Part shown: positions 8,644 to 18,400 of the stretch, piece by piece
Layout: the number at the start of each line of letters is the position of its first letter
Position numbering within the stretch: position 1 is the stretch's first letter
Assembly: GCA_903901335.1 (NCBI GenBank)
Contig: CAIUQR010000126.1
Span: 1 to 64,000 of the forward strand
Direction: 5' to 3'
DNA from: an uncultured delta proteobacterium
GTDB lineage: Bacteria; Desulfobacterota; Desulfobulbia; Desulfobulbales; Desulfocapsaceae
Length of the DNA: 64,000 nt
Made by a program: the position numbers and the translations under genes
Notes under the pieces: model-generated
Databases searched by the model: none
Told to the model about the DNA's origin: nothing
What the model saw: the letters and a program-made list of their open reading frames with translations, nothing else

Positions 8644-10073
8644 ATATACACCGTAGGTAGTGTTGAATAAAAGAGTTCCGGGTTGAAGCTGAATATTCCT
8701 TCAATTTCAGGTGTGAATTGCCTGGTTGTTCTGACTGAATTATCGGCACATTCTTGAAGATATTTCGACGCTTCAAAAATAGATGCCACCGCCTCATCCA
8801 CTTGAATGGCCGCATCAGTAACGGTATTCGCCATTTTTGCCATTTCATCAGCATATCCAGATGCTTTTGATACTTTTGTATTTGAATACCCCAGCTTCTC
8901 TGATGCTGCAGAAAGAGATTTGGCAATTTCATTTACGGTCGCTGATTGTTGCTCAACGGCACTGGCAATTGTCGAGACTATTTCACTGTTTTGGGATACT
9001 ATTTCAGCCGCCTCCTGGATTTCCGTAATAGTGGTTCTGGTTACTTTCTGGACCTGGTCAATGCGATTTTGTATTTCTTTTGCTGCATTCGCTGTCTGGC
9101 GGGCAAGCTCTTTTATTTCATTAGCCACAACAGCAAAGCCTTTTCCGGCCTCGCCGGCTCGAGCTGCTTCGATGGTGGCATTGAGGGCAAGAAGATTGAC
9201 TTGATCAGAAATTTCAGTGATTGTTTCCGTGACCTTACTGATATCATCGCCTGCTTTTCCAAGTTCATAGACTTCCTCTTGAAGCTCGTCCATCTTTTTC
9301 TTTGTATTTCCGGTGTTGGCATGAGCCCTTCCTGAAGTCTCTGAAATCTCAGTTACTGTCGTTGTAAGTTCTTCAACTGCCGCGGAGATAGCATGAATAT
9401 CTCCGGTGGACTCTTCCATTTTAGCGGAAATTTCTTTCATATCCGCACTCATATAATTTGCTGACCTGAAGACAGTTTGAGAAATCGTTTTAGAAGAGGA
9501 TGATTTCTCATGAATTATCCCGACTAATTCGTGAATTGATTTTGCCGCCCCATTAAGTTCACCGGCATTCCCCTGGAGATTTTTAAGTATTCCCTGCAGC
9601 TTTTCCATAAAGGAGTTGAATAAGCGCGAGGCCTTTCCCGTTTCATCGTTGGCTGTAACCGGAAGTCTCTGCCTAAGATCCGCATCTCCCGAGCTGATAT
9701 TCTCCAACCCATTGGCCAGTCTTTGGATCGGTTTACTGATAAGGCCGGAAAGTATCATTGCTCCAATAACAGCCATAAGGATAACTGCCGCAACAATAGA
9801 AATATAAAGGATTCCAATGGTGCTGATTTTTGCGGCAGCCTTTTTTGAGATATCCTGTAAGAGTTCATCAGTGTGTTTGGAGGCTGAATCGATTTTGGCC
9901 TCTTTTTGTATTTCCTGTACAACCTGCTCAAAATCCTTCAACGAAGTATATTTATAATCATTCAAAAAATACAACGTTAATAGGGTCATAATAACGCCAA
10001 AGGCAATTGTTGAGGGGATGACGAATCCGGAAATCTTAATCCGGATAGATACATCATTCAGAAATTGGGACAT
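8607..10073 (-). CDS. methyl-accepting chemotaxis protein
   Basis: A 488-residue transducer. It has an N-terminal membrane helix ([21 protein letters not shown]), a short periplasmic loop of about 70 residues, a second helix ([22 protein letters not shown]), a HAMP domain, and a long cytoplasmic coiled coil with the conserved kinase-contact tip ([20 protein letters not shown]). The small periplasmic part gives no ligand clue. ATG 10073 is chosen because AAAAAGGAACG lies just upstream; an in-frame TTG is 13 codons earlier. The unusual C-terminal tail (about 25 residues ending [11 protein letters not shown]) is encoded over the start of the MetE-like gene, pointing to coupled expression or a displaced stop codon. 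Confidence 0.93.
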   Translation of the reverse strand: MSQFLNDVSIRIKISGFVIPSTIAFGVIMTLLTLYFLNDYKYTSLKDFEQVVQEIQKEAKIDSASKHTDELLQDISKKAAAKISTIGILYISIVAAVILMAVIGAMILSGLISKPIQRLANGLENISSGDADLRQRLPVTANDETGKASRLFNSFMEKLQGILKNLQGNAGELNGAAKSIHELVGIIHEKSSSSKTISQTVFRSANYMSADMKEISAKMEESTGDIHAISAAVEELTTTVTEISETSGRAHANTGNTKKKMDELQEEVYELGKAGDDISKVTETITEISDQVNLLALNATIEAARAGEAGKGFAVVANEIKELARQTANAAKEIQNRIDQVQKVTRTTITEIQEAAEIVSQNSEIVSTIASAVEQQSATVNEIAKSLSAASEKLGYSNTKVSKASGYADEMAKMANTVTDAAIQVDEAVASIFEASKYLQECADNSVRTTRQFTPEIEGIFSFNPELFYSTLPTVYICQYLQQTACHF

Positions 10074-10248
10074 AATAATACGTTCCTTTTTATAATTTTT
10101 TCTATCGTCCAAGGATGGTGCTGCTTCCTTCGAGGCCGTTTTAAATCGTCTTGAAGGGGAGGAGTGGATATGCTATTGTCCGTTCCCAATGCACACCTGA
10201 TCCTCTAAAATCGCCATGATCTTCTCCGAAAGGATATCATACCGACCC

Positions 10249-10872
10249 ATGCTGTCCATCGAAACATCAGTGACATTTTTTCTGGCAGCCCTCCTGCTCG
10301 CTCTGGCTCCCGGTCCTGACAATATCTTCGTCTTGACCCAGTCAGCGCTACGAGGAAAGGTGGCGGGGCTAGCGGTAACGCTCGGTCTCTGCACCGGACT
10401 AATCGTACACACCACGGCCGTGGCCTGCGGGATAGCCGTTATCTTCCAGACCTCCGCCCTTGCCTTTACCATCCTGAAGTCCCTGGGCGCCTGCTACCTT
10501 TTCTACCTCGCCTGGAAGGCCTTCCGGATGAAAGCAACCGCAATCAGCACGGGAAAGGGATCAAACGCACCACCGGCAAGGCTCTACCGGCAGGGCATCA
10601 TCATGAATATTTCCAACCCGAAGGTCTCGATCTTCTTCCTGGCCTTCCTGCCGCAGTTCGCCGACCCTGGACGTGGCTCATTGACTGTACAGCTCATTCT
10701 GCTGGGCGGGATATTCATCGCCGCCACCATCCTCGTATTCGGCGGAGTTGCATTGCTGGCGGGAACCGTGGGAGAATGGTTCAATCGTTCTGCAAAAACC
10801 CAGCAGACCATGAACCGGATAGCCAGTGGAATTTTTGTCGGTCTGGCGCTGAAACTTCTGATCACCCAATGA
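10249..10872 (+). CDS. LysE-family amino acid exporter
   Basis: A 207-residue inner-membrane protein with about six hydrophobic segments. The family hallmark LALAPGPDNIFVLTQSAL is at residues about 17-34 and ISNPKVSIFFLAFLPQF lies in the middle, as in RhtB/LysE exporters. It exports amino acids or related metabolites; the substrate is unknown. ATG 10249 puts the LysE start in register; an ATG 11 codons upstream is also possible. It lies divergent from the chemotaxis gene and 57 bases before ppnP. Confidence 0.9.
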   Translation: MLSIETSVTFFLAALLLALAPGPDNIFVLTQSALRGKVAGLAVTLGLCTGLIVHTTAVACGIAVIFQTSALAFTILKSLGACYLFYLAWKAFRMKATAISTGKGSNAPPARLYRQGIIMNISNPKVSIFFLAFLPQFADPGRGSLTVQLILLGGIFIAATILVFGGVALLAGTVGEWFNRSAKTQQTMNRIASGIFVGLALKLLITQ

Positions 10873-10929
10873 TAATCCATTCCGTTTATCAAAAACAAGA
10901 AAAACCTCTAGCATAGAAGGAGAAACACT

Positions 10930-11244
10930 ATGTCTGAATTTCAAAATGTTACAATTATTAAGAAGGCCAATGTCTATTTTGAAGGCAAGGTGACCAGCCG
11001 CACGATACTCTTTGCGGACGGCAGTAAAAAAACACTCGGCATCATGCTTCCGGGCGAATACCGTTTCAATACGGATGCCAAAGAACTGATGGAGATCATC
11101 TCCGGCACCCTGCAGGTCCAGCTCCCGGGGTCGGCAGAATGGCTGAACTTTCAGGGCGGAACGTCCTTTGAAGTCCCTGCCGGGTCGGCCTTCAGCCTGA
11201 AGGTATCGATGCTTACCGATTACTGCTGTTCGTTCCTGAAATAA
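10930..11244 (+). CDS. ppnP: pyrimidine/purine nucleoside phosphorylase PpnP
   Basis: A 104-residue single-domain cupin of the YaiE/PpnP family (formerly DUF1255), the usual full length. Characteristic segments are [33 protein letters not shown] and the C-terminal [13 protein letters not shown]. PpnP cleaves nucleosides with phosphate in salvage. A good ribosome site (AGAAGGAGAAAC) precedes ATG 10930. It may be co-transcribed with the LysE-type gene. Confidence 0.93.
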   Translation: MSEFQNVTIIKKANVYFEGKVTSRTILFADGSKKTLGIMLPGEYRFNTDAKELMEIISGTLQVQLPGSAEWLNFQGGTSFEVPAGSAFSLKVSMLTDYCCSFLK

Positions 11245-11988
11245 TAGAGAAAAATTTGATTTGGTTTGTATGGTATCCAAGCTGCCTATATATTTTTCAC
11301 ATTTCATATTAATTTGCCGTTTGCTTAGCGCGGAAGCCGCCGATTCGCTGATCCCCGACGATTCGGCGGCTTGGGTCTGTACCCGGCTGTATTTTTCCCG
11401 GATGGTGAACAGCATATGGCAGGCGAATTCAGCCGGAGTCCTTTGATTTCCAGAGTCTGCTCGCTTAACTACCAACATATTAAATCATCATTTTCCTTCT
11501 GACCGTTTTTCCGGAATAGATTGGGAAGATACCAGTAAATGAAGCACCACAATGTTGCAGATAGATGCTATTCGTCTATGGTAAATATTGTTGGTGGTCA
11601 GTGGTTGCAAGACTCAAGGTCAATCAGAAATATTATTTTTTAATATCAGTAAGTTAAAATACATAACTGGCTATAAATCGAGCTGGTATTTCAGTTCTGT
11701 GGCCATCATTTGACAAAAGTATCTTTTCATCTGCACTCGCTTTTTCTCTCATAGATAGCCAGGATGTAGTTAGAGATAATTCCGGAAAACAGATCGGAAA
11801 TCCGGAAAAAATACGCTCTTTTCATTTCCCCACACCAGCCTGTTTTTCTATTTTTTAATGACAAATCGGCAAGATAACCATTTGGATCAGTAATGGCATA
11901 AATATTGCTGCACAATGGCTTTGATATTATAGGCAGGGAGAGAGTGTTTTTACAAAGTTACCTTGTATAAAATAAAAGAGAGCTATGC
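11245..11988. other. 744-base stretch without a convincing gene
   Basis: Two parts can be told apart. About 11320-11480 is GC-rich and contains a perfect 10-base inverted repeat (AAGCCGCCGA at 11334-11343 and its complement at 11363-11372) with no T-run after it. Short frames are open on both strands across it: plus 11261-11446, and a minus frame starting at 11478. About 11500-11985 is AT-rich with only a 62-codon minus frame (11727-11915) that looks spurious. The GC-rich part may be a remnant or a small repeat element. Confidence 0.35.
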
Positions 11989-12396
11989 ATGAAAATCGTA
12001 AGAGTTGCCGGGTTGTCGTTAGTTTATTTCAGTTTCTTTCTCTTGCTCGGTTGCGAAAAGCCTGTAAAGTTAGACTTTAATACTCCGTATCAAGTCGTTT
12101 TTCTTGACAATAATAATGCCTACATCGGCAAAATCCAGCAAACCGGAAAAGATTTTATTCATCTGACGAATGTGTTCTACATCCAGAGTCAGACGAATCC
12201 TGAAACGAAGCAGGTGGCCAATACGCTTATAAAACGTGGCAATGAGTTACATAAGCCCGAATTTATGTATATCAACACGCAACACGTTCTGATGATAGAG
12301 CCTGTGACGCCTTTTTCACAGATTGCAAAGCTGATTGAACAGTCCGAGACTGACGGTGTAAAGCTCACCGAACCAGCTGAGGCTGAAAAAAAATAG
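11989..12396 (+). CDS. small lipoprotein upstream of the PEP-CTERM gene
   Basis: A 135-residue protein with a lipoprotein signal: positively charged start, hydrophobic core and lipobox LLLGC, with Cys at about position 22. The mature part is short, predicted alpha/beta, and ends in a charged tail (AEAEKK). No family recognised. ATG 11989 follows a short purine-rich GAGAG. It ends 33 bases before the start of the giant surface protein and is probably co-transcribed, so a role in assembling or retaining that protein is possible but is inference from position only. Confidence 0.75.
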   Translation: MKIVRVAGLSLVYFSFFLLLGCEKPVKLDFNTPYQVVFLDNNNAYIGKIQQTGKDFIHLTNVFYIQSQTNPETKQVANTLIKRGNELHKPEFMYINTQHVLMIEPVTPFSQIAKLIEQSETDGVKLTEPAEAEKK

Positions 12397-12429
12397 GGGG
12401 GGGAAATGGTTATCAAAGGAGGATCATCA

Positions 12430-15400
12430 ATGCGTCGTATCGGCAAACGGAAAACACTGTCTTACGTTTCTTTGTGTTCTGCTGTCTTTTTATGGTGCGG
12501 TTCAGCGCTTGCCGCAAACGTCACCTGGAATGGCGGAACCGGCTCGTGGAATACGGCCGGTAACTGGACTTCAGGGTTGCCCGGCGTTAGCGATGACGTC
12601 TTTATCGACAATGGCAATTCTATCAATTCAGTGGTTAATCTAAATTATTACTATGCTTCCATCAATAATCTCAAAATCGATTCGGGCGACACACTCAATG
12701 TCCAAAACGGTGCTGGGCTCGTTATTAACGGTAGCAGCGTTGATAACGCCGGAACTTTGAACCTCAGCTCGACCGGCACCAATACCTGGCTCTACCTTTC
12801 CAACGGTACCCATTTCACCGGTGGCGGCAACGTCACACTGAGCGATAGCTCGGCAAACTTTGTTTCCGGTAATGCCAACACGGGCGCGGAGGTGGTGACC
12901 AACGTCGACAATACGATCCAGGGTGCGGGCTATCTCGGCTGGAGTAACTCCTTCGAGTTCATTAACGGCGGTACGATCAACGCCAACGGCACTAAACAAC
13001 TCATTATTACACCGACGGTGAACGCTGCTGCAGTCGCCGCAAACGGTGGCGGCTTCGTCAACACGGGTGTCCTCGAGGCCACCAACACCGGCGGACTTCT
13101 GCTTAACGGTGGAAAGTTCAACAATAACGGCGGCACGATTAAGGCCGCGGGCGGCGACGTCACTCTTCAGAGTACCACCATTGTGGGCGGGACTCTTGCC
13201 TCGTCCGGTAGTAACGTCATTCAGAGCGCGACCGGCACCAACAACACCCTCGATGGCAGCAGCCTGGGAGCGATCACGCTGGCTGGCACGTATCAGGCCA
13301 CCAATAACACCAGCACCTATCTCTCCGGGACTTTCATTAACAACGGCAAGGTCCAGGTAAATTCGACCGGCAACAATACCTGGCTCAATCTTGCCGATGG
13401 CACCCAGCTCACCGGTGGCGGCACCATCACACTGAGCGACAAGTCGACAAACTATATTACTGGCGCTACCAGCACGGGTACGGATGTGGTGACCAACGTC
13501 AATAATAATATCCAGGGTGCGGGCTATCTCGGCTGGGCTAACTCCTTCGAGTTCATCAACAAGTCCGGCAATGTGATCAATGCCAACGGCACCAGTCAAC
13601 TTGTCATTCAGCCGACGGTGAACGCTACTGCAGTCGCCGCAAACGGTGGCGGCTTCGTCAACCAGGGCACCCTGGAAACGACCAACACCGGCGGACTTCT
13701 CCTTAACGGTGGAAAGTTCAACAATAACGGCGGCACGATTAAGGCCGCGGGCGGCGACGTCACTCTTCAGAGTACCACCATTGTGGGCGGGACTCTTGCC
13801 TCGTCCGGTAGTAACGTCATTCAGAGTGCGACCGGCACCAACAACACCCTCGATGGCAGCAGCCTGGGAGCGATCACGCTGGCTGGCACATATCAGGCCA
13901 CCAATAACACCAGCACCTATCTCTCCGGGACTTTCATTAACAATGGCAAGGTCCAGGTAAATTCGACCGGCAACAATACCTGGCTCAATCTTGCCGATGG
14001 CACCCAGCTCACCGGTGGCGGCACCATCACACTGAGCGACAAGTCGACAAACTATATCACTGGCGCCACCAGCACGGGTACGGAGGTGGTGACCAACGTC
14101 AACAATAACATCCAGGGTGCGGGCCATCTCGGCTGGGCTAACTCCTTCGAGTTCATCAACAAGTCCGGCAATGTGATCGATGCCAACGGCACCAATCAAC
14201 TCATTATTACACCGACGGTGAACGCTACTGCAGTCGCTGCAAACGGTGGCGGCTTCGTTAACCAGGGTACCCTGAAAACAACCAACACCGGCGGGCTTTT
14301 GCTTTACGGAGGACAGTTCAACAATAACGGCGGCACGATTAAGGCTGATGGTGGCAACGTCACTCTTCAGGCTACCACCATCTCGGGCGGGACCCTTGCC
14401 TCATCCGGGAGTAACGTCATTCAGAACGTGACTGGCAACTCGGCCACCCTTGACGGCAGCAGTCAGGGGGCGATCACGCTGGCCGGCACGTATCAGGCGG
14501 CCAATAACAGCGGCACCTATCTCTCCGGGACCTTCAAGAACAATGGTGAGGTCCAAGTAAATTCGACGGTTAACAATACCTGGCTCTACCTTGCCGACGG
14601 CACCCAGCTCACCGGTGGCGGTAAAATCACGCTGACTGACAAGTCGACAAACTATATTACTGGCGCTGCCAACACGGGCACGGAGGTGGTGACTAACGTC
14701 AACAATACGATCCAAGGTGCGGGCCATCTCGGTTGGACTAACTCCTTCGGTCTGCTAAATGGCGGCACCGTTGATGCCACCGGCAGCAACGCGCTGATCC
14801 TCGCACCGACAACCAACAGTACAGTGACAGCCGGTCTCGTCAACCAGGCGGGCGGTGTGCTGCGCGGCAGCGGAGCAGGCGGCCTGGAGATTACTCAGGG
14901 CAAGATCGACAACCAGGGAACGGTCGAGGCACTCGCCAATTCCAAAGTCGTTTTTGACACCAGCGCGACCGTGCTGAACAATAACGGCAACACATTAACC
15001 GGCGGCATCTGGAAAGCAAACTCGGTGGGCGGTTCCAGCGCGACAATTGATTTCCAGAAAACCGACACCTCGATTGCTACCAATAATGCCGATATTTATC
15101 TTATCGGCGCAAATTCGGTGATTCAGGGTCGCAATGCGGGCAGTGTAGTCCAATCACTTGACTCGACGCTATCCACCAACAATGGTTCGCTGCACCTGCA
15201 GCAGGGCCGGACCTTCAACGCCACGGCCAGCAGCGGTATCTTCACCAACAATGGTCTGTTGGAAGTCACGGACAGCACCTTCCAGTCCGGCGCCCTGGCC
15301 AACAACGGGATTAACGCGGCTATTTCCGGTTTCGGCACCAGCATGGTGAACACCGGCAGCATCAGGGTCACCGGCTCCGGCGCGATCACGGCCAACACTG

Positions 15401-18400
15401 GTACGCTTACCCTCACCGGCGGAGTGTTCATGGGCGGCGGGTCCAGTCTCACCAGCAATGCCGGGGCGACTGTTAATATCTCCGGGGCAACGACATTCAA
15501 CGTAATCGAGACCTTGGCTAACAACGGCAACTTGAATCTCGGCAGCCAGAATATTACCGTGCAGGCCGACTACACCAACGCCAACTTCGGAGTCGGCAAC
15601 AGCTTCAACAACCACGCCAATGTCGCAGGTCCCGGCCTGATCCTGGCTAATGGCGATGTCGGCATCAGCGTGAGCGGCACAGGAATAAGCAATGGCACCA
15701 GCGCCACCCCGACGCTTGCCCTCGGCAACGTGCACGTAAATGCAACCGATAACGGCATCTTTAATATCAACACCACCGGCTCGACCGGTCCAGTCATCCG
15801 TGGCGCTATTAAGAACAGCGGCATCACAACCTCCGGCCTTAATTTCGCGGCCCAGAACTTCGGTCCCATCGCACTTGGCGGTTCGACTGCAATCAATTAT
15901 TCCTATGCTCCGACCACGGCTGGCGCGCTGAGCGGTCAGACCTTCAACGTCGTAACTAATTTTGACAATGTGACGGGTAAGACAGTTGCAGTCACCGGCA
16001 CGGCCTACAACCTCGCCGCGGGCAGCGCAACACCGACACCGGTGACGATCGCCAACCAACGAATCGGCGGGACAAACAGTCAAGCGCTGACTGTCTCCAA
16101 CACCGCAGCTTCCGGCAGCTATACAGAAGTGCTGAATGCGAGTTTTGGCACGAACACCGACAGCGCGACCAACAACGGCGGCACTATTACTGGCGGCCTG
16201 GGCTCGGGTATAGCTGGTGGCGCAAGCAATAGCAGCGCCATGAGCGTGGGGGTGAATACCTCCAACGCTGGACTCCAGACCGGCAAGGTCACGCTCAACT
16301 ATGTCTCCAACGGCACCGGCACCAGCGATCTGGGTAACACCAGCGTTGGTTCACAGACCATCGACGTCTCTGGCAACGTTTACCAGAAGGCGGCTGGCCT
16401 AGCCCAGTCGCCAGCGCAGGTGGCCAATCAGCGCATCGGCGGCAACAACACGACCGCGCTGACCGTGAGCAATAACACCACGTTTGGCACCGGCTACGTC
16501 GAGGACCTCAACGCCAGCGTGGGGGGCACCTTGGGCGCCACCGCATCGGGTAGCCTCAGCAAAATCATTGCGGGTCGCAATAACCTCCAATCCGGAATCG
16601 GTTCCATCCTGGCCGGTGTCGACACCACCTCCGCCGGCGCCAAGACCGGTACCGTCACACTTAATTACGAGACAGCAGGCACCGTCAACGGCTTCAGCAA
16701 CGGCCTCGGCACCTTGGGCGTGGGCAGCCAGGATGTTACTGTCACCGGCAATGTCTATCAGGTGGCGCAGGCGACTCTGCCGACGACAGTTGACCTTGGC
16801 AAGTTCCACGTCGGAACCGGGTTCCCGACAACATTGAGCCAAGCAATCACGATCGGCAACACGCTGGTTGCTTCTGGATTCCAGGAGGGTCTCAACGTCA
16901 CTGCCAATGGGACCAGCGGCCAGGCGACGGTGTCGGGCGGACCAATTACCAACCTTGCCGCCGGTAGCACCTCAAATGCGTTAAGCCTAGGCTTGAGCGG
17001 GTTAACAGCAGGGGTGAACGGAGGCACGGCGACACTGGCCTTGGCTACCAATGGTAGTGGGACCTCTGGTCTCGGGGTGCTTTCTCAGGGCAATGCCAAC
17101 GTAAATGTGACTGGCACTGGCTATAACCTGGCCTCATCGAACGTGATCGCGCCGATCAAAATCGTGGCCCACACTGGTGATGGCGGCGGGTCGGTAAGCC
17201 AGACACTGAGCATAACCAACGTCTCTTTAGGTAACAATACCTATCAGGAAGGATTGAACAGCAGCTTCGGAGGCTTCATTGCTGGCAGTGGCAATACGAT
17301 CACACCAACCCTCACAGGTTCAATTTTCAACCTCGCAGCTGGGGCAACAGATAACAGCTCAATGAAGGTCGCTATAAACACACTGACGGCTGGGTTGTTT
17401 AACGGGATTGTAACAGTCGACCAGGCTTCGAACGGTTTGACAACCAGCGGGCTCGGAATAACAAGCCTGGCATCACAGCAGATCGCAGCCACCGGCCAGG
17501 TGACGGTCGGCACCTTCAACTACGCGACACCGACGGTAAACACGTCGCTGCCCATCAATTTCGGCAATATCCGTCAGGGCTCGAACGTTGCCAATCAAGC
17601 CATAAGCATCAGCAACACCGCGCCCGTCTCTGCCTTCACTGAGGCATTGAACGGCAGCGTTGTATCTGCCCCTGCGGGCTTCTCAGCGACAGGCAGCTTC
17701 AATGGCCTGCAGGCGGGCGCTCCGGCGGACACCAACATCAGCGTGGGCATGAGCACCAGCTCTGCCGGTCATCAGGCGGGCAATGTTATTTTGGGTTTTG
17801 TGTCTGACGGCACCGGCATTGTTGGCGACGGCACGACGACTGCGATCATCCCAAACACCGCAGTCGCAGTGACCGGCAACGTCTTTCAGGTAGCGCAGCC
17901 GACCCTGCCCACCGCCGTCAACCTTGGCGCCACGCGCGTCGGCGGCAGTTTGTCGGGTGGGCTGAACGTGAGCAACACGCTCATCGCGCCTGTGGGCTAC
18001 CAGGAAGGCTTAAACGCCAACGTGTCAAGCACTTCCGGGGCAACCGCCTCGGGCAGTATTAGCAACCTCGGCGCGGGGGCCACGGACAGCACGTCCATCA
18101 CCGTCGGGCTGGATGCCACAAGTTCAGGCGTCAAGAACGGAGCGGTCACGCTTGGGCTGAAGTCCAATGGTTCGGGCACCAGCGGGTTGAACACGCTGGA
18201 CCTGCCTGACTCCGGACCCATCTCGGTCACCGGTAAGGTCTACCAGACAGCAGTGGCGGTGGTTACCCCGACGGTGGATTTCGGCATCGTTCATGTGGGT
18301 GACAATGTGACCAAGGCCATCAACGTGGCCAACACCGCCAGCGGCTCGCTGGTGGACTCCGTCACCGGTAAGATCGCCTCAGTCACCGGTGCCTTCAGCA

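Noticed and set aside
11727..11915. 62-codon minus-strand frame in the gap before the lipoprotein
   Set aside because: AT-rich, no ribosome site, no protein-like pattern.
12640..14199. Long minus-strand frame (519 codons) antisense to the surface-protein gene
   Set aside because: It mirrors the 600-bp repeats and has the composition expected from an open antisense frame of repetitive, Asn/Thr/Gly-rich coding DNA; there is no ribosome site and the plus-strand gene is certain.
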